NCBI GenBank assembly: GCA_035384565.1
Contig: DAOOIT010000100.1
Coordinates: 1 to 16,557, forward strand
DNA from: Planctomycetota bacterium
GTDB taxonomy: Bacteria; Planctomycetota; PUPC01; DSUN01
Length of the DNA stretch: 16,557 nt
Direction: 5' to 3'
Both the position numbers and the translations under genes were made by a program. How positions within the stretch are numbered: the first letter of the stretch is position 1; each line of letters opens with the position of its first letter. The notes beneath the pieces are model-generated. The model saw nothing but the letters and a program-made list of their open reading frames with translations. It did not search any database and had not been told where the DNA came from. Shown here in pieces: positions 1-5,885 of the stretch.

Positions 1-54
1 TGCCAACCCCCTGCGCCGGCCAGTCGAGGCAAGATCGCCGAACCCCGAAGAGCC

Positions 55-206
55 CGAATTCTGGCCGCGAGCAAGGAGCGAGGAGGAGGCGATGCAGTGG
101 AGAGCATCGTTGACGACGAGCGACACAGCTCGGGGCCATAAGTCGCGGCTTCCCTTCGGGTTGCGGCGGCAGCGGGGCGTCTGCCGCGTTGCGGCTCCTC
201 CGCGAT
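55..206. repeat. Internal fragment of the MITE-like repeat, without terminal repeats
   Basis: This segment closely matches about 843-994 inside the complete element at 800-1087, in the same orientation. The match is strongest at 135-206, where the shared core reads TTCGGGTTGCGGCGGCAGCG, and is looser with small gaps at 55-135. The flanking terminal inverted repeats of the complete element are absent on both sides: bases 1-54 and those after 206 do not resemble it. It could be an old decayed copy, a related element with different ends, or a recombined piece. The similarity is seen directly; the origin is inferred. Confidence 0.75.
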
Positions 207-235
207 GGACATGGAGCAGGGAAGGCCCTCCGGCT

Positions 236-254
236 GGCAAGCGGGACGCTTGCC
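236..254. repeat. Perfect hairpin palindrome
   Basis: GGCAAGCG, a three-base GGA loop, then CGCTTGCC form an 8-bp perfect stem. It lies about 64 bases past the stop codon of the minus-strand gene at 318-554. No T-tract follows on either strand, so a classic intrinsic terminator is unlikely. A dispersed palindromic unit or an mRNA 3'-end stabiliser are alternatives. Confidence 0.6.
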
Positions 255-317
255 GCTACGAGAGCCCCCGAGGTGTCACCGAAGCAACTGGCAGGGGATC
301 GGGGCGAGTTGCCCAGC

Positions 318-554
318 TCATTTCCCGGCCTTCTTGGAAGCCTTCGCCTTCCCGGTCGTCTTGGACTTATTGGCCTTCTTCAGCGCATCGAGCGCCTGCT
401 TGACTCCGCTCTTCCTGGCCAGCTTGCAGTTCTTCAGCACGTACTTGATGACCGGGCAGTTGTCGAGCTTCTTCGAGCCGAAGGTGCCCGCCTGAGCTTC
501 GGCCCCCACCCCCAGGGATATCGCGCCCGCCATAAGCACCGCAACGGTTCGCAT
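318..554 (-). CDS. Small secreted lysine-rich protein, family not recognised
   Basis: A 78-residue protein I do not recognise. Residues 1-22 look like a Sec signal peptide: MRT, a hydrophobic run, then AEAQA before Gly23. The mature part of about 56 residues has two cysteines (C33 and C43, in DNCPVIKYVLKNCK) that could form one disulfide, and a tail rich in Lys, Ala, Ser and Thr from about residue 59, similar in composition to histone-H1-like tails. An in-frame start nine codons upstream exists, but the Met at 554 is preferred because a purine-rich AGGGGGA lies about seven bases ahead and the signal peptide then begins cleanly. A near-consensus promoter lies upstream. It sits alone between repeats. 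A role in envelope or polyanion binding is only a guess from charge. Confidence 0.7.
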   Translation of the reverse strand: MRTVAVLMAGAISLGVGAEAQAGTFGSKKLDNCPVIKYVLKNCKLARKSGVKQALDALKKANKSKTTGKAKASKKAGK

Positions 555-601
555 TGCCTGGTCCCCCTGTGCCTGCGGCACGGTTCTGCCTTGGATGCTC
601 T

Positions 602-631
602 ATTATAGCTCCGGAAGCTGCGCCATGCCAA
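602..631 (-). promoter_or_regulatory. Sigma70-type promoter of the small secreted protein gene
   Basis: On the minus strand, TATAAT (607 to 602, perfect -10) is preceded by TTGGCA (631 to 626, 5 of 6 consensus) with an 18-base spacer. The predicted start of transcription is near 595, giving a leader of about 40 bases before the ATG at 554. Confidence 0.75.
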
Positions 632-684
632 CGCAGGCCGATGCGCGCGGAAATGGGCGCAAACTGGCGGATTCTCCCCACGGC

Positions 685-711
685 ATAACACACTGGCATG
701 CCTGATGTTAT
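685..711. promoter_or_regulatory. Imperfect palindrome, possible operator
   Basis: ATAACA (685-690) and TGTTAT (706-711) are inverted copies around a central GGCATGCC palindrome (695-702); the two half-spacers differ by one base in length. It lies about 55 bases upstream of the -35 box of the small secreted protein gene. Its form would suit a dimeric DNA-binding protein, but no regulator is encoded nearby. Confidence 0.3.
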
Positions 712-799
712 AGCATCCTGGACGATTTTCTGCGATCCCGGAATAGCCAAGTTCGGTGGGCATTGCCATTGCACAGCAGAGGGGAGACGCCCGCGGGGT

Positions 800-1087
800 C
801 TAGGAGCCTGTCCAAGAATCCGCGTGGGACTGCGACGCCAGCGATTCTGGCCGCAGGCCAGGAGCACGGAGGAGGCGATGCACAACGGAGAGCATCGCTG
901 ACGACGTGCGACAACGCCTGCGGCCAGAAGTCGCGGCGTCCCTTCGGGTTGCGGCGGCAGCGGGGCGTCTGCCGCGTTGCGTCTCCTCAGCGATGCGCTC
1001 CGTAGCATCGCCTGCGGAGCCGCGCCTTGCATCCGCCCCGCTGGCGCCGGCAACGCAGCCCACGCGGATTCTTGGACAGGCTCCTAG
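800..1087. mobile_element. MITE-like non-autonomous element with 29-bp terminal inverted repeats
   Basis: Bases 800-828 and 1059-1087 are perfect 29-bp inverted repeats beginning CTAGGAGCCTGTCCAAGAAT. The unit is 288 bp and encodes no transposase. A second copy begins at 16503, in the orientation that reads this unit's reverse complement, and differs at one base over 55. An internal fragment lies at 55-206. Both ends carry CTAG, compatible with a TA or CTAG (YTAR) target duplication as used by IS630/Tc1 or IS5-type transposases; the family is inferred, not shown. Read from 1087 to 800, one frame stays open for 95 codons and stops at the TAG of the terminal CTAG. It lies about 50 bases upstream of the lipoprotein promoter. 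Confidence 0.85.
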
Positions 1088-1138
1088 CGCGGCTGCGGCC
1101 CGGGGTGGGACGTCGCTTGGACCTCGCGCACCCTTGTG

Positions 1139-1167
1139 TTGACTCATCGCCGGCCGCGTGGTATAAG
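1139..1167 (+). promoter_or_regulatory. Sigma70-type promoter of the first lipoprotein gene
   Basis: TTGACT (1139-1144) and TATAAG (1162-1167) are separated by an ideal 17 bases. Transcription should start near 1174, about 20 bases ahead of the ATG at 1195. No terminator was seen before the second paralogue, so both lipoprotein genes may share this promoter. Confidence 0.8.
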
Positions 1168-1194
1168 GTGGACGCCGGGCCGGCAGGAGACCCT

Positions 1195-1887
1195 ATGCAG
1201 AGAGTGGCCGTGGCGTCGCGGGCGGCGGCGTTGCTGGTTGCGGCGGGGGCCGCGGCCGGCTGCACCTCGCTCGCCGAGCGCTCGAGGAATCCCCTCCATT
1301 TCGTCGGGCTCTACCTCCAGGATCGGGCGCAGGACCTGCTGGAGGTGGCGGATGTGGGGGTGACGGTGAGCCCCGAGCCCTGCTTCGCCATCTACGGCGC
1401 CTTCGCGTCGCTGACGCCGGCGGGGGTGGCCTACGTGGATGGCCGCTTCTTCGGCCTCGGCGGCGGGCAGTTTTTCGGCCTGGGCGCGGGCACGTGGGGC
1501 TCCACGCCCTTTTACCTCGCCGCCGCCGGCATGCTCGTGTGGGGCTACGAGGAGCTCGGCTGGCAGCAGTTCGACCTCAAGGACATGTCCACGGTTCACT
1601 GCCAGGATGTTGGGCTGGCGGGCCTCTTCATCGCGCCGCAGGGCCGGCCCGGTCCCGTGCCGTCATGACGGCACTACCTCCACGTGGTTCACGTGGGCTT
1701 CGTGGGGAACCTGAACTACTTCGAGGCGCTGGACTTCGTGCTGGGCTTCGCGGGCATTGACCTGTGCGGCGACGACGGCGTGCTGCTGGGCAAGTGGCCC
1801 GACCAAACGTATGAGGAAGCCGCCGACGCGGCGTTCGAGTTCGAGGACATGCGCCGCCAGTTCCTCGAACAGCCGAGGCGAAGATAG
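1195..1887 (+). pseudogene. Lipoprotein paralogue 1, interrupted by an in-frame TGA
   Basis: The start at 1195 follows AGGAGA by four bases. Residues 1-22 form a lipoprotein-type signal ending AAAGC, with Cys23 the likely lipidation site. The protein aligns along its length with the gene at 2090-2671: DRAQDLLEVADVGVT with HRAEDAVDMLDVGLT, YVDGRFFGLGGG with CVDGYVAGIGGG, and LVWGYEELGWQQFD with LLWGEEETAWHQYD. Codon 158 (1666-1668) is TGA, but the same frame continues to 1887 with conserved sequence (HYLH, FVGNLNYFEALDFVLGF, GDDG). In the paralogue the matching codon is TGG (Trp131). The product is either a 157-residue truncated lipoprotein or, if the stop is read as Trp, 230 residues. A frameshift is excluded because both parts share one frame. 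Function unknown; probably anchored to the envelope. Confidence 0.75.
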
Positions 1888-1958
1888 CGCCGGGGCCGGA
1901 GAGCGGCCTGCGCTCCAGAGCAGACCGTGAGGCAAGGCCCACGCGCATCCCGTTCGTA

Positions 1959-2006
1959 GTGCGGGCTTCAGCCCGTATTCGAGGGGATGCAGGCTGAAGC
2001 CCGCAC
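1959..2006. repeat. Inverted repeat unit with 15-bp arms
   Basis: GTGCGGGCTTCAGCC (1959-1973) and its exact inverse (1992-2006) flank an 18-base centre. The left arm and adjacent bases also hold the short palindrome CGGGCTTCAGCCCG. The unit fills the gap between the two lipoprotein paralogues. GC-rich palindromes of this style occur as dispersed intergenic repeats in many large bacterial genomes. No T-tract is present, so it is not an obvious terminator. Confidence 0.7.
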
Positions 2007-2089
2007 AACAAGCGGGTGCGACGCGGTCTTGCGCCAAGGCGGCAGCTCCCGTTCTCCCGGGCCGGGCGACCCGTGTGCAGGAGCCCTCC

Positions 2090-2671
2090 ATGACCGCGCC
2101 AAAGGCCGCGCTCGCGTTCGGCCTGCTCATCCTGTCCCAGGGCTGCACCTACCTCCAGCACCGCGCCGAGGATGCGGTGGACATGCTGGACGTGGGCCTC
2201 ACGTGGTCGAACGAGCCGGGCTTCGCCCTCTACTCGAACACCCCGATCCTGCTGCCGATCGGCTGGAGCTGCGTGGACGGCTACGTGGCCGGCATCGGCG
2301 GCGGCGTGGCAGGCATGACCTCGCACTACCATCACTGCACGGGCCTGCTTCTTTGGGGCGAGGAGGAGACGGCGTGGCACCAGTACGACGTGCGCAAGCC
2401 GGCCACCCTCAACCACCAGGGCGTCGGCCCCCTGGCCGCGCTGATCGGTCCCTACGGCAACGCCGCCTACGTGCCCGCGTGGACCAACTACCTCCATCTC
2501 GGGTATGTGGGCGTGCTGTTCAACATGCGCTACATGGACTTCATAGACTTCCTGCTCGGCTGGTTCGGGGCGGACCTGGCGCAGGACGACGGCAGGGCCA
2601 CGCACCAGTGGCCGTGGGAGGAGAAGCCGCAGCCGCGGGCCGGGGCGCTCAGTGCGCCGCCCGGCCGGTGA
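2090..2671 (+). CDS. Lipoprotein paralogue 2, family not recognised
   Basis: A 193-residue intact paralogue of the preceding gene. The start at 2090 is chosen because AGGAG (2079-2083) sits six bases upstream; an in-frame start five codons earlier would lie inside that ribosome site. The signal ends LSQGC with Cys19 as the likely lipidated residue, a slightly atypical lipobox. The mature protein alternates short hydrophobic and glycine-rich pieces (IGGGVAGM at 69-76), has aromatic-rich motifs (LLLWGEEETAWHQYD at 87-100) and ends its conserved part at GADLAQDDG, followed by a Pro/Arg-rich tail. No known domain is recognised. No promoter was found just upstream, so it may be transcribed with paralogue 1. 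Its 3' end overlaps the convergent radical SAM gene by 23 bases. Confidence 0.75.
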   Translation: MTAPKAALAFGLLILSQGCTYLQHRAEDAVDMLDVGLTWSNEPGFALYSNTPILLPIGWSCVDGYVAGIGGGVAGMTSHYHHCTGLLLWGEEETAWHQYDVRKPATLNHQGVGPLAALIGPYGNAAYVPAWTNYLHLGYVGVLFNMRYMDFIDFLLGWFGADLAQDDGRATHQWPWEEKPQPRAGALSAPPGR

Positions 2672-4199
2672 GGGCGAGGGGGGCGGGCCGAGCGGGCTCT
2701 TTGCCTGCATAGTACTCGGCGATCTTCCGCATGGTGGCGGTCTTGTGCAGGCCCCAGGCGCAGGTGGGCACGCAGCGGGCCTGGCCCTCGACGGGGTCGT
2801 AGTAGGCGAAGGCGGTGGGGCATTGCTCGAGGCGATCGGTCTCGATGTTGCCCATGTCCTCGAAGGGCAGAATGACGAGCTGGAAGCTGCCCTGGACGTT
2901 GGTGTGGCGGGCCATGAGGTCGCGGGTGCGCCGCCCGAGTATGAAGCCGAAGGGCAAGGCGAGGGCGTGGAGGAAGCGGCCTGCCGCGCTCTTGCCCTTG
3001 AACACGCGGTCCTTGCGCGCGTGGCGCCAGGTGAGGCGGGCCATGGCCAGAAAGGCGCGAGTCTGGAGCCAGAAGCGGCGGAAGCCGACGGGCTTGCGGT
3101 CGGGGGGCATCTTGCGGGCGAGGCGTTCGTCGCAGGCGGCCAGGTCGCGGGCGAGGTCGAAGAGGCTGCCCTTGAGGTAGTGGCTGATGGGCCAGAAGCG
3201 GGCGCCGTCGGAGACGAGCATGTACATGCTCTCGCAGTTGGGGTGCGCGCCGAGGAAGGGCAGCGGCTTGACCCGCAGGGCGGCGAGAAGGTGCTTGATG
3301 CGGCCGAGGAACCCGGCGGGGAGGAACTCCACCTTGTCGTCGGGGAACACGTCGGCGACGAGCTGCTCGAGGTCCTCGGTGGTCGTGCGCTCGGGCACGT
3401 AGGGGAAGTGCGCGGTGTCCCACGTGTGGGCGAGGGGCATGAAGTAGATGGCGCGGATGGCGTCGCGGCGGTCGTGGCAGAACTGGAAGAGGTCGGCGAA
3501 CTCGTGGTCGTTGAAGCCGCGGGCGGCGAGGGTCATCATGACGACCTTGGCGCCGCCGATGCGGCGGATGTTCTCGATGGCCTGCTGCTTCTTTTCGAGG
3601 GCCTTGGGGGCGTTGCGCAGCACGCGGTAGGCCTCGGGGTTGGCGCCGTCGTAGGCGATGTTGATGGTGGCTTTGGTCGCGATGAGCTGGCGGCAGTAGG
3701 CCTCGTCGGCCAGGCGGATGCCGTTGGTGACCACGCGGGTGGGCAGGCCGAACGACTTGGCGCAGGCGATGATCTCGAAGAGGTCCTTGCGCACCGTGGG
3801 CTCGCCGCCGAAGAGCTGAATCGAGGGCTTGGGGTCGAGCGAGCCGAGGTACTCGAAGACCTTCTGGAAGTACTCGAGGGGCGGCTCGAAGAGGAAGCCC
3901 ATGCTCGGCGTGTTGTTGATGCAGCAGGGGCAGTTGAGGTTACAGCGGTTCGTGATGTCCACGAACACCAGGTTGGGCACGCGCGAGTGGTGGCAGCCCA
4001 CGCAGTCGAGCTGGCAGCTCCGGTAGTCGAAGGGCGCGCCCAGGGCGCGCTTCTGCTGGTAGCGGGCGGCGTCGGACGAGATGAGCGTCTCGGTCGGCCC
4101 GCAGTCGGGGCAGGACTTGACGAGCAGCATCTTGCCGTCGCGCTCGGCGGGTTGGGCGGCCACGAGCTTGTGGCACGAGTTGCAGAAGGCGCGGTTCAT
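2649..4199 (-). CDS. Radical SAM protein of the Tes/MJ0619-like group
   Basis: A 516-residue enzyme. The N-terminus has paired cysteines (C6/C9, C30/C33) in a zinc-ribbon-like arrangement, then C62/C66/C69, then the radical SAM cluster motif CNLNCPCC (C86, C90, C93) and GGE (131-133) for SAM binding. The C-terminal part carries further cysteines (C460, C476, C480) in the setting NIETDRLEQC ... ARCVPTC. This order resembles archaeal tetraether lipid synthase (Tes) and the MJ0619 pterin-methylating proteins; bacterial relatives have been linked to membrane-spanning lipids. The exact reaction here is not known; an unactivated C-H bond as target is an inference from the family. The start at 4199 keeps the first cysteine pair and avoids a poorly supported extension upstream. 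It is divergent from the 4321 gene and converges on the lipoproteins. Confidence 0.8.
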   Translation of the reverse strand: MNRAFCNSCHKLVAAQPAERDGKMLLVKSCPDCGPTETLISSDAARYQQKRALGAPFDYRSCQLDCVGCHHSRVPNLVFVDITNRCNLNCPCCINNTPSMGFLFEPPLEYFQKVFEYLGSLDPKPSIQLFGGEPTVRKDLFEIIACAKSFGLPTRVVTNGIRLADEAYCRQLIATKATINIAYDGANPEAYRVLRNAPKALEKKQQAIENIRRIGGAKVVMMTLAARGFNDHEFADLFQFCHDRRDAIRAIYFMPLAHTWDTAHFPYVPERTTTEDLEQLVADVFPDDKVEFLPAGFLGRIKHLLAALRVKPLPFLGAHPNCESMYMLVSDGARFWPISHYLKGSLFDLARDLAACDERLARKMPPDRKPVGFRRFWLQTRAFLAMARLTWRHARKDRVFKGKSAAGRFLHALALPFGFILGRRTRDLMARHTNVQGSFQLVILPFEDMGNIETDRLEQCPTAFAYYDPVEGQARCVPTCAWGLHKTATMRKIAEYYAGKEPARPAPLALTGRAAH

Positions 4200-4206
4200 G
4201 GCCTCC

Positions 4207-4235
4207 AGTATAGGAGATGGGCCGCGCCGGCGCAA
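4207..4235 (-). promoter_or_regulatory. Possible promoter giving a leaderless radical SAM mRNA
   Basis: On the minus strand, TATACT (4212 to 4207, 5 of 6) is preceded by TTGCGC (4235 to 4230) with a 17-base spacer. Only seven bases separate the -10 box from the ATG at 4199, so transcription would begin at or next to the start codon. A GGAGG lies just two bases before the ATG, too close for ordinary use. Both facts fit a leaderless transcript. Confidence 0.5.
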
Positions 4236-4257
4236 ACGGAGGTGTGGAGGTGCGGGA

Positions 4258-4286
4258 TTGATCTCGCCTGGCCACGGCGCTATGAT
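4258..4286 (+). promoter_or_regulatory. Sigma70-type promoter of the gluzincin-like gene
   Basis: TTGATC (4258-4263) and TATGAT (4281-4286, 5 of 6) are spaced by 17 bases. Transcription should begin near 4293, about 28 bases before the ATG at 4321. It lies back to back with the radical SAM promoter in a 121-base divergent gap. Confidence 0.7.
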
Positions 4287-4320
4287 GCCTCGTGAGGGAG
4301 CGGCCTGAGGGGGACTTGCC

Positions 4321-5451
4321 ATGTCGCATCGCGCGTGGTGTCGGCTGTCTGCCGTGGGTCTGCTGTTCGCCCTGACGCCGGCGGCGTGGGCCGCGGCGGC
4401 CAAGGCGCCCCAGTGCGCCCAGTGCCGCGACACGGGGCGCGTGCCCTGCCCTCTCCACGACCGCGCCAGCGCCCGCTACCAGGCCTTCTGTTCGGCATGC
4501 CCCGAGCCGGCCTGCTGCAAGGGCGTGGGCTGGAAGCCTTGCCCGCGCTGCGCCGACGAGGCGACACGCAAGCGCTTCGACGCCGTGGCCGCGCTCTACG
4601 CCAAGGAGCGCGAGGGCAGCGGCTTCTATCCCTACGGGGCGGACTTCCTTCGCACGGCCTCGGAGCACTTCCGCTTCAAGGCCGCTGCCGCGCCGCACAA
4701 GGAGTGCCACGAGTATCACGCCGCCGCCGAGAAGGCGTTCTCGCTCTTCCGCAAGGTCTTCGGCGAGCAGGCCGTGGATGAGCTGAAGTGGGACGAGAAG
4801 GGCCACTTCCTCATCCTGGCCTCGCGCGAGCAGTACCACAAGTTTCTCGACTGGTATTACGAGCAGCACCCCAATGCGAATGCGAACGAGAAGGACTTCC
4901 TGCGCGAGGGGAGCGGGGTGCGGATGATTTCGGACCGCCTCCAGGTGCTCATCGGCGACCCGGCGTACGGAGCACGGGACGACAAGGACAGCCTGCTCCA
5001 CCGCATCGCCCACGCGGCCGGCCACCTGGCCATCGAGAACCACAAGGTGCACGGCAACACGCCCGACTGGCTGGACGAGGGCTGGGCCGCCCGCTCGGAG
5101 ATCGAGGCGCTGCGCGAGCCGCAGGTCTACTGCGTGGAGTATTCGAGCCCGGGCGTCGGCGAGCGCAAGCCGAAGGAGTGGCGCCAGATCGTCCGCGAGG
5201 CCCTCCGAGCCAAGAAGGCGCCGACTCTCGAGAAGCTCTTCGAGATGAAGGTGGGCGACATGCACGCCGTGGAGTGGGCCACGGCGCTCAGCCTCGTCAC
5301 CTGGCTCCTCGAGCAGGGCCAGCCCAGCTTCGCGCGGATGGTGGACGCGATCAAGGACGGCCAGGCGTCGAAGGCGGCCGTCGAGGCGGCCCTGGGGAAG
5401 GACCTGGCCGCCATCGAGAAGGCCTGGCAGCGCTGGGCGCTGTTCCACTGA
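4321..5451 (+). CDS. Secreted gluzincin-like protein (DUF1570-like) lacking the catalytic Glu
   Basis: A 376-residue protein. Residues 1-25 are a Sec signal peptide (cleavage after AWA). Residues 30-80 hold cysteines in a DnaJ-zinc-finger-like pattern (CAQC at 32-35, C43, CSAC at 57-60, CC at 65-66, CPRC at 74-77), likely binding metal or forming disulfides. The rest resembles DUF1570-type zinc peptidases: LLHRIAHAAGH at 225-235, then PDWLDEGWA at 248-256 and a C-terminal helical part with ATALSLVTWLLEQG. In active gluzincins the motif is HExxH; here it reads HRIAH (H227, R228, H231), so the general-base Glu is Arg. The two His and the downstream Glu253 remain, so metal binding may persist without peptidase activity. 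GAGGGGGA lies about seven bases upstream of the ATG. The stop lies two bases from the convergent ybeY stop. Confidence 0.75.
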   Translation: MSHRAWCRLSAVGLLFALTPAAWAAAAKAPQCAQCRDTGRVPCPLHDRASARYQAFCSACPEPACCKGVGWKPCPRCADEATRKRFDAVAALYAKEREGSGFYPYGADFLRTASEHFRFKAAAAPHKECHEYHAAAEKAFSLFRKVFGEQAVDELKWDEKGHFLILASREQYHKFLDWYYEQHPNANANEKDFLREGSGVRMISDRLQVLIGDPAYGARDDKDSLLHRIAHAAGHLAIENHKVHGNTPDWLDEGWAARSEIEALREPQVYCVEYSSPGVGERKPKEWRQIVREALRAKKAPTLEKLFEMKVGDMHAVEWATALSLVTWLLEQGQPSFARMVDAIKDGQASKAAVEAALGKDLAAIEKAWQRWALFH

Positions 5452-5453
5452 GG

Positions 5454-5885
5454 TCAGAGCAGGCCGGCGGCGGCGAGGGCCTGGCGTTCGGCGCGGCGCA
5501 TGCGGCGGCGGTCGGCGGGATCGTGATCGTCGTAGCCGAGCAGGTGCAGCACGCCGTGCGCCGTGTAGAGCGCGATCTCCCGGGCGACGGGGATGCGGCG
5601 GCGAGCGGCCTCGGCGATGGCCTTCTCGACCGACACGATCACCTCGCCGAGAAGGCGGACGGCAGCAGGCTGGGACGGGTCGCAGAGGGGAAAGGCCAGC
5701 ACGTCGGTGACGTGGCCGTGGCCGAGATACCGGGCGTTGAGCGCGCGGATTTCCGCATTGTCCACGTAGCAGAGGCTCAGGTCCGCCGGCACCTCGTGCT
5801 CGATCAGCAGGCGCCGGCACAGGGCGCGGAGGGCCCTTCGGTCGAGGGGGGCGAGGCGCTGGCGGTTGACGATGCCGATGGTCAT
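5454..5885 (-). CDS. ybeY: Endoribonuclease YbeY, rRNA maturation factor
   Basis: A 143-residue YbeY, close to the usual family length. YbeY is a zinc-dependent cytoplasmic RNase needed for 16S rRNA 3'-end maturation and ribosome quality control. The family features are TDVLAFPL at 60-67, GEVIVS at 80-85 and the metal-binding motif HGVLHLLGYDDHD starting at 110. H110 and H114 are in place; the third ligand, normally the His of GYDH, is here either D120 or H121, since an extra Asp is present. The start ATG overlaps the stop of the upstream pseudokinase gene as ATGA, and no ribosome site precedes it, so translation is probably coupled. It is the last gene of the guaB-pseudokinase-ybeY unit. Confidence 0.93.
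   Translation of the reverse strand: MTIGIVNRQRLAPLDRRALRALCRRLLIEHEVPADLSLCYVDNAEIRALNARYLGHGHVTDVLAFPLCDPSQPAAVRLLGEVIVSVEKAIAEAARRRIPVAREIALYTAHGVLHLLGYDDHDPADRRRMRRAERQALAAAGLL

Larger units (their letters stand above)
1..317. other. Non-coding stretch holding a repeat fragment and a palindrome
   Basis: No convincing gene is seen here. Open frames exist on both strands, but they run through a repeat that recurs elsewhere in the window and show no recognisable protein. The stretch holds an internal fragment of the dispersed repeat (about 55-206) and a perfect 8-bp-stem palindrome (236-254). The remainder to 317 lies downstream of the small minus-strand gene and shows nothing I can name. 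Confidence 0.6.

Noticed and set aside
236..254. Intrinsic terminator for the small secreted protein gene
   Set aside because: The stem is good but no T-tract follows on the minus strand.
1666..1668. TGA in lipoprotein paralogue 1 as a selenocysteine codon
   Set aside because: The matching residue in the paralogue is Trp, not Cys, and no SECIS-like structure was evident downstream.
1195..1887. Frameshift as the cause of the split lipoprotein gene
   Set aside because: Both parts are in the same reading frame; only a single in-frame TGA separates them.
2652..4295. Very long plus-strand open frame of 547 codons opposite the radical SAM gene
   Set aside because: Composition is Gly/Ala/Glu/Val-biased as expected for the antisense of a GC-rich gene, with no domain; the minus strand carries clear radical SAM motifs.
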